In this document: positions 1-7,300 of the stretch, piece after piece
How the letters are laid out: each line of letters starts with the position of its first letter
Numbering within the stretch: position 1 is the first letter of the stretch
Notes under the pieces: model-generated
Database searches by the model: none
Told to the model about the DNA's origin: nothing
Seen by the model: the letters and a program-made list of their open reading frames with translations, nothing else
Position numbers and translations under genes: made by a program
Assembly (NCBI GenBank): GCA_002789615.1
Contig: PFTO01000009.1
Coordinates: 1 to 11,277, forward strand
Direction of reading: 5' to 3'
Length of the DNA stretch: 11,277 nt
Origin: Acidobacteria bacterium CG_4_9_14_3_um_filter_49_7
GTDB taxonomy: Bacteria > Acidobacteriota > Holophagae > Thermotomaculales > Thermotomaculaceae

Positions 1-712
1 AATGGACCGGGTATTGGAAAAAGCGGGCAAGACCAAGTCCCGCCTGCGACACGTGGTTGTTGTCGGCGGCAGCATGATTGGCCGCTATGTGGCAGGCTAC
101 CTGGGCCGGAACCGGTATACCGTTCGACTGGTAGATCGGGACGAGAATAAATGCAGGGAACTGGCAGAGTCCCTGTCGGATGTGCTGGTTCTGAATGCCG
201 ACATTTCCGATGAGTCCATCTTCCAGGACGAACGACTTGCAGAAACAGACCTGATCATTACCGCCACCGATAACGAGGAGCTGAATATTCTGGCGGGTGT
301 CTATGCCAAAACAAAGGGTGCAGGGCGGGCCCTTGCCCTAGTCAGCCGGCCCAACTATCTCAACCTTGCCGCAAATTTGGGAATTGATGCCACCGTGAGT
401 CCGAAGCTCAGCTCGGTCAATGCTATTGTTCAATACCTTCGCAGGGGGAATATCCGCAGCATTCATACACTTTTTGACGGACGTTCCGAGGTCATCGAGT
501 TCACCCTTTCTGATCAACACGCAGTGGTGGGGACCCCCCTGAAGGATCTCAAAGTTCCAAAGCACGCACTGGTTCTGGCCATCCGCCGGGAAGGAGCCGA
601 TTTGATCCCGGACGGACATACCGTCCTACAAGCCAACGACCTGGTTATGGTGTTTGTTAAGAAAGGTGCCATTGAAAAACTTGAACGGCTATTTTCGGAA
701 GAACGGACATGA
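1..712 (+). CDS. trkA: Trk potassium uptake regulator TrkA, C-terminal half (5' end outside window)
   Basis: This is the peripheral cytoplasmic subunit of the Trk K+ uptake system; it binds NAD(H)/nucleotides and gates the TrkH channel. The visible 236 residues match only the second half of a normal TrkA of about 450 residues. A Rossmann-type RCK_N domain (about residues 16-135) carries the nucleotide-binding glycine loop VVGGSMIG and an acidic LVDRD at the end of the second strand. An RCK_C (TrkA_C) domain follows (about 150-232), with GTPLKDL and the NDLVMVFV strand typical of its end. The ATG at base 2 lies in the inter-domain linker, so I read the gene as entering from the left in this frame rather than starting here. 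Its stop overlaps the start of trkH by 4 bases (ATGA, 709-712), indicating an operon with translational coupling. A stand-alone single-RCK KtrA-like protein is possible but less likely next to a TrkH. Confidence 0.93.
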   Translation, partial: MDRVLEKAGKTKSRLRHVVVVGGSMIGRYVAGYLGRNRYTVRLVDRDENKCRELAESLSDVLVLNADISDESIFQDERLAETDLIITATDNEELNILAGVYAKTKGAGRALALVSRPNYLNLAANLGIDATVSPKLSSVNAIVQYLRRGNIRSIHTLFDGRSEVIEFTLSDQHAVVGTPLKDLKVPKHALVLAIRREGADLIPDGHTVLQANDLVMVFVKKGAIEKLERLFSEERT

Positions 713-2163
713 ATCTCCGACTTGTTGCTCGGATTGTCGGCGCGTTGGTGCTTATCATCGCGGCGTTCATGCTGATTCCCGCCATGATCGCACTGGCGGC
801 GAGGGATGCGCGAACAATGGTGGCCTTCCTTGTGCCAGTTGCGGTTATGACCACGGTGGGGGGATTGGTGCTGGTTGGCACCCGTAATTTGAAAGCACCA
901 GCGCTGACGCCCAGAGATGGGTATCTGCTGGTCAGCGTCAGCTGGCTCACCGCAGCCGCGTTCGGAGCCCTGCCATTCTACCTGTCGGGAAGCATGCCGA
1001 CATACACCAACGCCTTTTTCGAAACGATGTCCGGTTTTACGACCACCGGCGCCTCGATCCTCACCCAGATTGAATCGCTGCCGAAATCATTGCTGTTCTG
1101 GCGCTCCCTTACGCATTGGTTAGGGGGAATGGGCATAGTTGTGCTTACAGTCGCGGTACTGCCACTTCTGGGAATCGGGGGTCTCCAGCTGATCCAGGCA
1201 GAGGCACCGGGACCATCGGTGGATCGGCTTACACCTCGAATCACGGAGACCGCTAAGATCCTGTGGTTCCTCTATCTGGGGTTTACACTGCTGGAAATTG
1301 CCTTTCTGATGTTCGGTGGCATGAACTTGTTCGACGCAACTACACATACCTTTGGCACTCTTGCTACTGGAGGGTTTTCCCCGAAAAATGCCAGCGTAGG
1401 CTACTATCATTCGTTATATATCAATGGCGTCATCACCGTTTTCATGCTCCTTGCCGGCATGAATTTTGCCCTTCATTTCAAGTTGTTGTTGGGACCCCGG
1501 AAGCCAATTTTTCGTGATAGTGAATTGAAAGCATATCTGCTTATATTTCTGGTAGCTACAATCGTAATTACTGTGGATCTGTTCCAGAGCGGAGCGTTTC
1601 AAAGCCTGTCGGAAACGGTCAGCCATGCCGCTTTTCAGTCCGCGTCCATACTGACTACTACGGGCTATGCCACCACGGATTTCGAGCGATGGCCATTCCT
1701 GTCCCAGACCGTTCTGGTGTTTCTCATGTTCATCGGGGGTTGTTCCGGATCTACCGGCGGCGGTATCAAGGTCATCCGCATCGTAACGTTGCTCAAGCAG
1801 GGACTCAACGAAATGAAGCAACTTGTCCATCCCCGAGCTGTCCTCACACTGAAAATCAGTGGCCGATCGGTCAAAAACAGTATTATCTTCGCCATTTCAG
1901 GATTCTTTTTCCTGTACGTTTTTCTGGTCCTGATCGTAACCCTCATTGTTGCGTCGGCTGAATACGACATCCTGACTTCACTGACCACGGCACTGGCAAC
2001 TATTGGCAACATAGGTCCTGGGCTTGGTTTGGTGGGTCCGGCTGAAAACTACGGGTTTTATCCGGCCTGGATCAAGTGGGTACTCAGTTTTGCTATGATG
2101 ATCGGCCGTCTTGAAATCTATACCGTCATGGTTTTGTTCACCCCGGCCTTCTGGCGACGGTAA
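709..2163 (+). CDS. trkH: Trk/Ktr-type potassium transporter membrane subunit TrkH
   Basis: Integral membrane K+-translocating subunit that works with TrkA. At 484 residues it has the usual family length. The four pore-loop repeats of the SKT superfamily are recognisable: TTTGAS around residue 114, ATGGFSP around 219-225, TTTGYATTDF around 316-325 and ATIGNIGPG around 430-438; glycines in these loops build the selectivity filter. The glycine-rich GGCSGSTGGGIK segment (343-354) corresponds to the intramembrane gating loop below the third filter repeat. Many hydrophobic segments span the protein, and the C-terminus MMIGRLEIYTVMVLF is a family signature. The start is fixed by the ATGA overlap with trkA; the ribosome site (GGAAGAACGG) lies inside the end of trkA. 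No anomaly was seen. Confidence 0.97.
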   Translation: MNLRLVARIVGALVLIIAAFMLIPAMIALAARDARTMVAFLVPVAVMTTVGGLVLVGTRNLKAPALTPRDGYLLVSVSWLTAAAFGALPFYLSGSMPTYTNAFFETMSGFTTTGASILTQIESLPKSLLFWRSLTHWLGGMGIVVLTVAVLPLLGIGGLQLIQAEAPGPSVDRLTPRITETAKILWFLYLGFTLLEIAFLMFGGMNLFDATTHTFGTLATGGFSPKNASVGYYHSLYINGVITVFMLLAGMNFALHFKLLLGPRKPIFRDSELKAYLLIFLVATIVITVDLFQSGAFQSLSETVSHAAFQSASILTTTGYATTDFERWPFLSQTVLVFLMFIGGCSGSTGGGIKVIRIVTLLKQGLNEMKQLVHPRAVLTLKISGRSVKNSIIFAISGFFFLYVFLVLIVTLIVASAEYDILTSLTTALATIGNIGPGLGLVGPAENYGFYPAWIKWVLSFAMMIGRLEIYTVMVLFTPAFWRR

Positions 2164-2409
2164 ATTGTGTCAATGAAACTGCAGGTCCTTCGCGAAAAAG
2201 GGAAATAATACAAAGTCTCAAAACTACAGAAGCAGATGATCTAGTGGTAGCATCGGTAGAGGGAGCAGGGGGGAATTGACACAAAAGACCAGAATCACAA
2301 GGCTGTTCTTAGACGCCTTTTCCGTAGGCGACCTTCTCCCTTTCGCCTTAGTTGTTCGTCATGTAGAATGTGTGTGGAGCAAAATTAGGTATGTAGAATA
2401 GGAGAAAAT
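2164..2409. other. Intergenic region between trkH and the hydro-lyase operon
   Basis: No convincing gene lies in these 246 bases. Two weak hairpins are visible: TCCTT/AAGGGA at 2186-2203 just after trkH, and CGCCT/AGGCG at 2314-2330 with a 7-base loop. Neither is followed by a T run, so neither is a standard intrinsic terminator. The 9-mer ATGTAGAAT occurs at 2361-2369 and 2391-2399. Each copy contains TAGAAT, one mismatch from the sigma-70 -10 consensus, but no good -35 box stands 16-18 bases upstream of either. The left copy would give a start site near 2376 and a short leader. AGGAGA at 2400-2405 is the ribosome site of the next gene. A TTGACA at 2276-2281 has no matching -10 box. Confidence 0.5.
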
Positions 2410-3687
2410 ATGGGACATACAGTAATTGAAAAGATTTTTATGAATCATTCTTCGGACGAAGTGAAGCCGGGACATGTGATCTGGCTGGATATCGATACGC
2501 GCTCCGCACGGGATTTCGGGGGTCCGAATGTCGTGAAACGGCTGGAGTCAGTGTATGGAGAAGATGTCCAACTTGCGGATCCCTCCAGGACGTTTTTCAC
2601 CTTTGATTGTGTGGTACCGGCAAACAATATTCCCTACGCGAACAATCAACAACTTTGCAGAGTGTTTGCGCGAAACAAAGGGATTAAGGTATATGACGTT
2701 GATTCGGGTATCGGTTCCCACGTGGCGGTTGAGAAGGGATTGTGCTGGCCTGGCTCAATCTACGTGGGCACTGACAGCCACCTGAATATCCTGGGAGCTG
2801 TGGGCTGCTTCGGACAGGGAATGGGTGACGCGGACATCGCATTTGCTTTTAAGACGGGTAGAACCTGGTTTGAAGTGCCGGAGACAATTAAGGTGGAGTT
2901 TATGGGGGAAGCATACCAGTATCCTGTAACAGCAAAAGATTTGACTTTGTGGACATTGCGGCATCTGGGATCTCGAGGAGCTTTGGGTTGCGCGATAGAG
3001 TTTACCGGGGATATGATCGACAGTTTGTCAATGCACGAGCGAATTACACTTTCCAGTATGGTGACCGAAATGGGGGGCATCATTGGCTTTATTCAGCCAA
3101 GTGAGGAAATTCTGGCTCATTTTCGAAAAGTGACCGGTAACGAAAACGTATCCATGCCCTTGGCGGATCATGATGCTGAGTACAAACGTGTGGAGCAGAT
3201 TGACATTTCTGATTTGAAGCCTCAAATTGCCTGCCCGCCGAAACCGGACAATGTAATGGACGTGAAAGAGGCGGTGGGAGGACAGGGGGACGCAGTATTT
3301 ATCGGTTCCTGCACCAACGGAAGGGTGGAAGATTTCCACGCCGCTGCAAGAATCTTTTCCCGGTATCCGGTACATGAGGGTGTGATGGTGAAAGCCGTTC
3401 CCGCGACAAAAGGTGTTTTCGGACAGCTTCTCGCGGACGGGACTATTTCAACACTTTACAATGCGGGGGTGATCATCTCCAATCCCGGCTGCGGGGGCTG
3501 CGCTTCGGGACAGATTGGGATGACGGGAAAGGGGGAAGTCCAGATTTCCACTTCCAACCGAAATTTCCGCGGGAAACAGGGAGACGGGGACACCTACCTT
3601 GCAAGTCCGGTTGTGGCAGCTGTATGCGCGGTTACCGGAAGAATAACAGATCCGGTCGCATTTCTTGAAGAGGAGGAACGGAGATGA
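2410..3687 (+). CDS. leuC: LeuC-type (aconitase family) hydro-lyase large subunit, 4Fe-4S; substrate uncertain
   Basis: Large subunit of a two-subunit aconitase-superfamily dehydratase of the 3-isopropylmalate isomerase / homoaconitase / methylmalate dehydratase type. Its 425 residues match the short archaeal-type LeuC length. The [4Fe-4S] ligands are the cysteine of SCTNGR (C301) and the pair in NPGCGGC (C361, C364). Conserved catalytic elements are GTDSH (D122, S123, H124), GIGSH (H104) and NRNF (R384). Two departures are clear. The Asp-His pair of the family (DHNV in LeuC) reads D66-C67 in FDCVVP. The NRNFxGR arginine reads lysine in NRNFRGKQ (K389). These may mark a subfamily with another 2-hydroxyacid substrate. 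AGGAGA 5 bases before the ATG supports the start. The gene overlaps the small-subunit gene by ATGA. No leuA or leuB is adjacent, so a leucine-pathway role is not shown; the symbol is a family name only. Confidence 0.88.
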   Translation: MGHTVIEKIFMNHSSDEVKPGHVIWLDIDTRSARDFGGPNVVKRLESVYGEDVQLADPSRTFFTFDCVVPANNIPYANNQQLCRVFARNKGIKVYDVDSGIGSHVAVEKGLCWPGSIYVGTDSHLNILGAVGCFGQGMGDADIAFAFKTGRTWFEVPETIKVEFMGEAYQYPVTAKDLTLWTLRHLGSRGALGCAIEFTGDMIDSLSMHERITLSSMVTEMGGIIGFIQPSEEILAHFRKVTGNENVSMPLADHDAEYKRVEQIDISDLKPQIACPPKPDNVMDVKEAVGGQGDAVFIGSCTNGRVEDFHAAARIFSRYPVHEGVMVKAVPATKGVFGQLLADGTISTLYNAGVIISNPGCGGCASGQIGMTGKGEVQISTSNRNFRGKQGDGDTYLASPVVAAVCAVTGRITDPVAFLEEEERR

Positions 3688-4202
3688 AATTTTCAGGAAA
3701 AATCTGGGTGCTGACAACCCCGGAAGGGCGCCTGGTTGATGATATCGATACGGACATGATTTTCCACAATCGCTATCTTGCGGAGACAGATATCGGAAAA
3801 ATGGGACAGTACGCACTGGACAATCTGGAAGGGTGGGAGGATTTTGCCAATAGAACCCGACCAGGGGATATTTTGATTGCGGGGAAGAATTTTGGAGCCG
3901 GTTCGTCCCGTCAGCAGGCGGTGGACTGTTTCAGGTCGCTTAAAATTTCCCTTCTGATTGCTGAATCTTTCGGTGCGATTTACAAGCGAAACGCAATCAA
4001 TTCGGCCTTTCCGATCCTGGAAGCGCCGGGGATTGGCGGCGCGGGTTTCCAAACCGGGGATGTCGTTGACGTGGACAGTGAGACAGGAGCTATAAGAAGT
4101 GAGAGAAATGTTCTGTTTCAAGGACTTTCTTTTTCCAAGGTGCAGGTAGATATTCTTTCTGCGGATGGACTGTTTCAGTATGCCAGGGAGATGGAAAAGT
4201 AA
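3684..4202 (+). CDS. leuD: LeuD-type (aconitase swivel domain) hydro-lyase small subunit
   Basis: Swivel-domain subunit that completes the active site of the preceding large subunit. At 172 residues it has the typical small-subunit length. The diagnostic segments are present in order: the N-terminal DDIDTD (19-24), the substrate-recognition loop RYLAETD (30-36), GKNFGAGSSR (67-76) and AESFGAIYKRNAIN (93-106). In 3-isopropylmalate isomerases the loop usually reads YLRT or YLVT. Here it is YLAE, and the common GSSREHA or GSSREQA is GSSRQQA (S75, R76 kept; Q77, Q78 replace E/H). These changes match the divergence of the large subunit and argue for a related but distinct substrate. The ribosome site GAGGAGG lies within the end of the upstream gene, and the ATGA overlap implies coupled translation in equal amounts. 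Confidence 0.9.
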   Translation: MKFSGKIWVLTTPEGRLVDDIDTDMIFHNRYLAETDIGKMGQYALDNLEGWEDFANRTRPGDILIAGKNFGAGSSRQQAVDCFRSLKISLLIAESFGAIYKRNAINSAFPILEAPGIGGAGFQTGDVVDVDSETGAIRSERNVLFQGLSFSKVQVDILSADGLFQYAREMEK

Positions 4203-4291
4203 AAGAGACGGCAGCTTGAGAATCCCGGAAGAAAAGATGGCTGATTGGAAGAGAGAATTGGTTTTACAATGTTAAAGTTGCCCAAAATCAG

Positions 4292-4316
4292 CCTTTCTGA
4301 GAAGTGAGGTTTTTTT
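4292..4316 (+). terminator. Probable intrinsic terminator of the hydro-lyase operon
   Basis: CCTT pairs with GAGG (including one G-T pair) and CT with AG around a GAGA tetraloop, with a single T-T mismatch in the stem. A run of seven T follows directly (4310-4316). The position, 90 bases after the leuD-like stop and before a promoter-like element, fits termination. The stem is short and imperfect, so strength is uncertain. Confidence 0.5.
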
Positions 4317-4337
4317 ATTCCCTTTTTGAAAAGGCTG

Positions 4338-4346
4338 TGATATATT
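4338..4346 (+). promoter_or_regulatory. Candidate extended -10 promoter of the kinase operon
   Basis: TGATATATT fits the extended -10 form TGnTATAAT with one mismatch. No good -35 box is found 17 bases upstream (TTCCCT), which is usual for extended -10 promoters. The predicted start near 4353 leaves a leader of about 26 bases before the ATG at 4379. The right arm of an 8-base inverted repeat ends at 4337, directly against the element, so a repressor or other factor bound there could influence it. Confidence 0.4.
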
Positions 4347-4378
4347 CAGGAAAACAATCTATTTGGGCGGGGTAACAA

Positions 4379-7300
4379 ATGGGAAAAAAAGTTTTGATTG
4401 TCAATTATGAGCCAAATCGGCTCTCCAGACTGAATGAATTGATTGTAGATCTCGGGTATGAGTCTATGACAGCCAAAAACGGCATGGAAGCGTTGGAGAT
4501 GGTGGAAGAATTTGTGCCCGATCTCGCCATTATTGATCCCATGCTTCCCAAATTGTCTGGCTTCGAGGTGGCCCAGAAATTGACATCAGAACATCCCGGT
4601 CTTCCCATTATCATGGTTACGTCGGTATATAAGGGCAACCGTTACCGTACCGAGGCTGTGACCAAGTATGGTGTAAGGGAATATCTGGAAGAACCATTTG
4701 AAGATGAAACACTTCAGACACTGGTAAAGAAGTATCTGGAATTATCTGAAGCCCCCAAAATGCCGAAGAAGAAGGCATCCGCCCGCAGGCGCCTTGAAGA
4801 AATTCTTGAAGAAACGATGTCCGGTAAGGCCCCGGGAGCAAACCCAACTTCTCACAAACCGAAAGCACCAGAGGAGCCAGTGCTGACTTCATCTGACATA
4901 TTCAGCGATGTAATCAAAGATGTGGAAGAAGCACCCGGAACCCTGGGTGACCTGGGGAAGCAGGAAGATGAGCAGGAGAAGGGAAAAGATGCCCGTGAGC
5001 CTGAGAAGCCGGTTGTTGAAGATTCTTTAGAGCCGGATGGAAAACCTGAATTGGAGGAAAAGCCTGAGCCTAAGCCTAAGCCTAAGCCTAAGCCTGAGCC
5101 TGAGCCTGAGGTAAAGAAACAGGAGGCTGAAGTAAAATCAGAAACGCCTGATCCAAGAAGAGCTGATAAAGAGACGAAAGGGAAAAAGGGGAAAGGTAGT
5201 GAGGGGATTGAATACGGAAGTTATGTGCTTCTGGAAAAGGTCGCGACAGGTGGGATGGCTGAGTTGTTCAAGGCGAAGCGCAGAGGAGTGCAGGGATTTC
5301 AAAAGATTGTAGCGATCAAGAGGATTCTCTCTCATCTTGTCGATAATGAGGAATTTGTGACGATGTTCATTGACGAGGCTAAACTCGCGGCCCAATTGAA
5401 TCATCCCAATATCGCACAAATTTATGACCTCGGAAAAATTGAAAATTCATTCTACATCGCAATGGAATACGTGGAAGGCTACGACCTTCGCAATATCCTG
5501 AAGGAGTGCAAGAAAAAGAAAATACACATTCCAGAGCCTCTGGTTCTGTTCATCGCCAGCAAGGTCCTCAGTGCACTGGATTATGCGCACCGGAAGAAAG
5601 GTCTGGATATGAAGGACCTGAAGATTGTTCATCGGGATATCAGCCCGCAGAATATTCTTATTTCCAAAGGTGGTGATGTAAAGCTGGTTGATTTTGGTAT
5701 CGCGAAAGCCGCCACAAAAGCCAGCCAGACCCAGGCCGGAGCGCTGAAAGGCAAGCTTCTCTACATGTCTCCGGAACAGGCATATGGAAACCCAATTGAT
5801 AACCGTTCGGACCTTTTTTCTCTGGCGTCTGTGATATATGAATCCATTACCGGGAACAAGTGTTTTCTGGCGGATAGTGAGATCAGTATCCTGGAGAAAG
5901 TACGAAAAGTTCAATATAAACCTATACAGGATGTGAATCCCGATGTATCCGGTGGAACGGAATTGTTGATTCGCCAGGCATTCGCAAAGAAAATTGAAAA
6001 CCGGTTTCAGAGCGCGAAAGAGATGGAGTCAGAACTTCACAGTTTGATGGAATCCCTGCCATTTGCTGTAAATGAAAGAATTCTCGCACAGTTTGTAAGT
6101 GCACTCTACCAGGGAGACACAAAAACAATTGAAGATATTTCCCGGCGATACACTGTGAAGGAGGAAGTTGTTCCAGAGACGGTTGCAGAAAAACCTTCAA
6201 CTGAGGAACCGGCAGTTCAGAAGCAGGATGCGGCTGCTACCGTAACGCTGGATGATCTGGATGAGGATGTCGACGTAAACGAAACCGTCAAAATGGATAG
6301 CAGCACTATGATTATGCCTGATCTGGAAGATGTGGAAAAGCATGATGATGAGTTGCTTGAGCAGTTCGGGGGCACAAGTAGTGGCAGCAAAACAGGTTTG
6401 ATAGTGGCAATTGTGGTTGTGGCGGTAATTCTTGCTGTCATTGGCTATTTTGCCTTGATAAGTAAAACTGCTCCAGTTCAGCAGGTAACCAAGAAACCGC
6501 AGACACAGACTGTTACGACACCCGAATCTACGACTCTGGTAACGGGCCCTGAAGATATGTCAAAAACAGCGACAGGAAGCGAAAGCAAAGACGCGAATGC
6601 TGTCGAGCAGCAAGCGAAGGTCCCTGCTGCAGTTCCGGCTGATCTGGGTATTGACAAAGAGAAGCTGGTTCAACAGTTACTGAAAAAGAAACTTGCGGAA
6701 GAGGAAGCAAAGTTGAAGCAGCAGAAGGTTCAGAAACCGGCCCCCAAAACAACACAAAAGCCGGTTAAGGAAAAAACAATAGCTGATAAAAAGCCTGTTG
6801 CAGTGGACGTGACCAAACAGGAAACCAACCCTCAGGAAACAAATTCGACTGAAACAACAACAGCTCAGGCACCCAAAGTAGAACCAACAGATCAGACGCC
6901 CAAAACAGAACCAGCAACTGACACTGAGAAGAAGGCAACAGAAACGACAGATAATACTAAGAGTGAAGAGAGCAACGTTGAGGCAAAACCGGCAGTCAAG
7001 CAGCCGGTTCCTGAACCTGTCCAGGCGAAACCTGAGGAAACCAAACCAATTCCTCAGCCAATTATTCCAAAAGTGAAGGAGGGTGATCTGGTCCCTCTCA
7101 TTAAAGGACAAGTCATTTTTCCAACTCCAATAAAAACGGTCAAAGCGAGAATATCTGTGATAGATCGTCGGCGTCATTTGCACGGAGAAGTGCTTGTGCA
7201 GGGCCTCATTGACGAAAATGGCAATGTAGTGTCTGACGAAGTCCGGGTTCTCAGAACCACGATACAGGGACGCAACGGTCTGGGGAAGGCAGCAATTCGG

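Larger units (their letters stand above)
4203..4378. other. Intergenic region with terminator, inverted repeat and promoter
   Basis: This 176-base gap separates the hydro-lyase operon from the kinase operon. The left 85 bases show nothing recognisable. The right half holds a hairpin-plus-T-run terminator (4292-4316), an 8-base perfect inverted repeat (CAGCCTTT 4289-4296, AAAGGCTG 4330-4337) sharing its left arm with the terminator, a small CCTTT/AAAGG hairpin (4321-4334), and an extended -10 element (4338-4346). GGCGGGG (4366-4372) precedes the kinase start. Confidence 0.55.

Noticed and set aside
2..4. ATG at base 2 as the true start of a short trkA
   Set aside because: The protein from here begins in the linker between the two RCK units of TrkA; the upstream half is almost certainly outside the window.
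2186..2203. TCCTT/AAGGGA hairpin after trkH as a terminator
   Set aside because: A 5-pair stem with a G-T pair and no T run; too weak to call.
2238..2262. tRNA D-arm-like text (CTAGTGGTAGCATCGGTAGAG) in the trkH downstream gap
   Set aside because: No GGTTCGA T-arm, no acceptor-stem pairing and no anticodon stem can be placed around it; chance similarity.
2276..2304. TTGACA -35 box
   Set aside because: Bases 16-18 downstream read CAAGGC/AAGGCT/AGGCTG with no TATAAT-like match, so no promoter is supported.
3448..4121. Two - strand open frames (3448-3816 and 3693-4121) opposite the hydro-lyase genes
   Set aside because: The + strand carries well-matched LeuC/LeuD-type proteins with conserved motifs; the reverse frames have no family features or ribosome sites.
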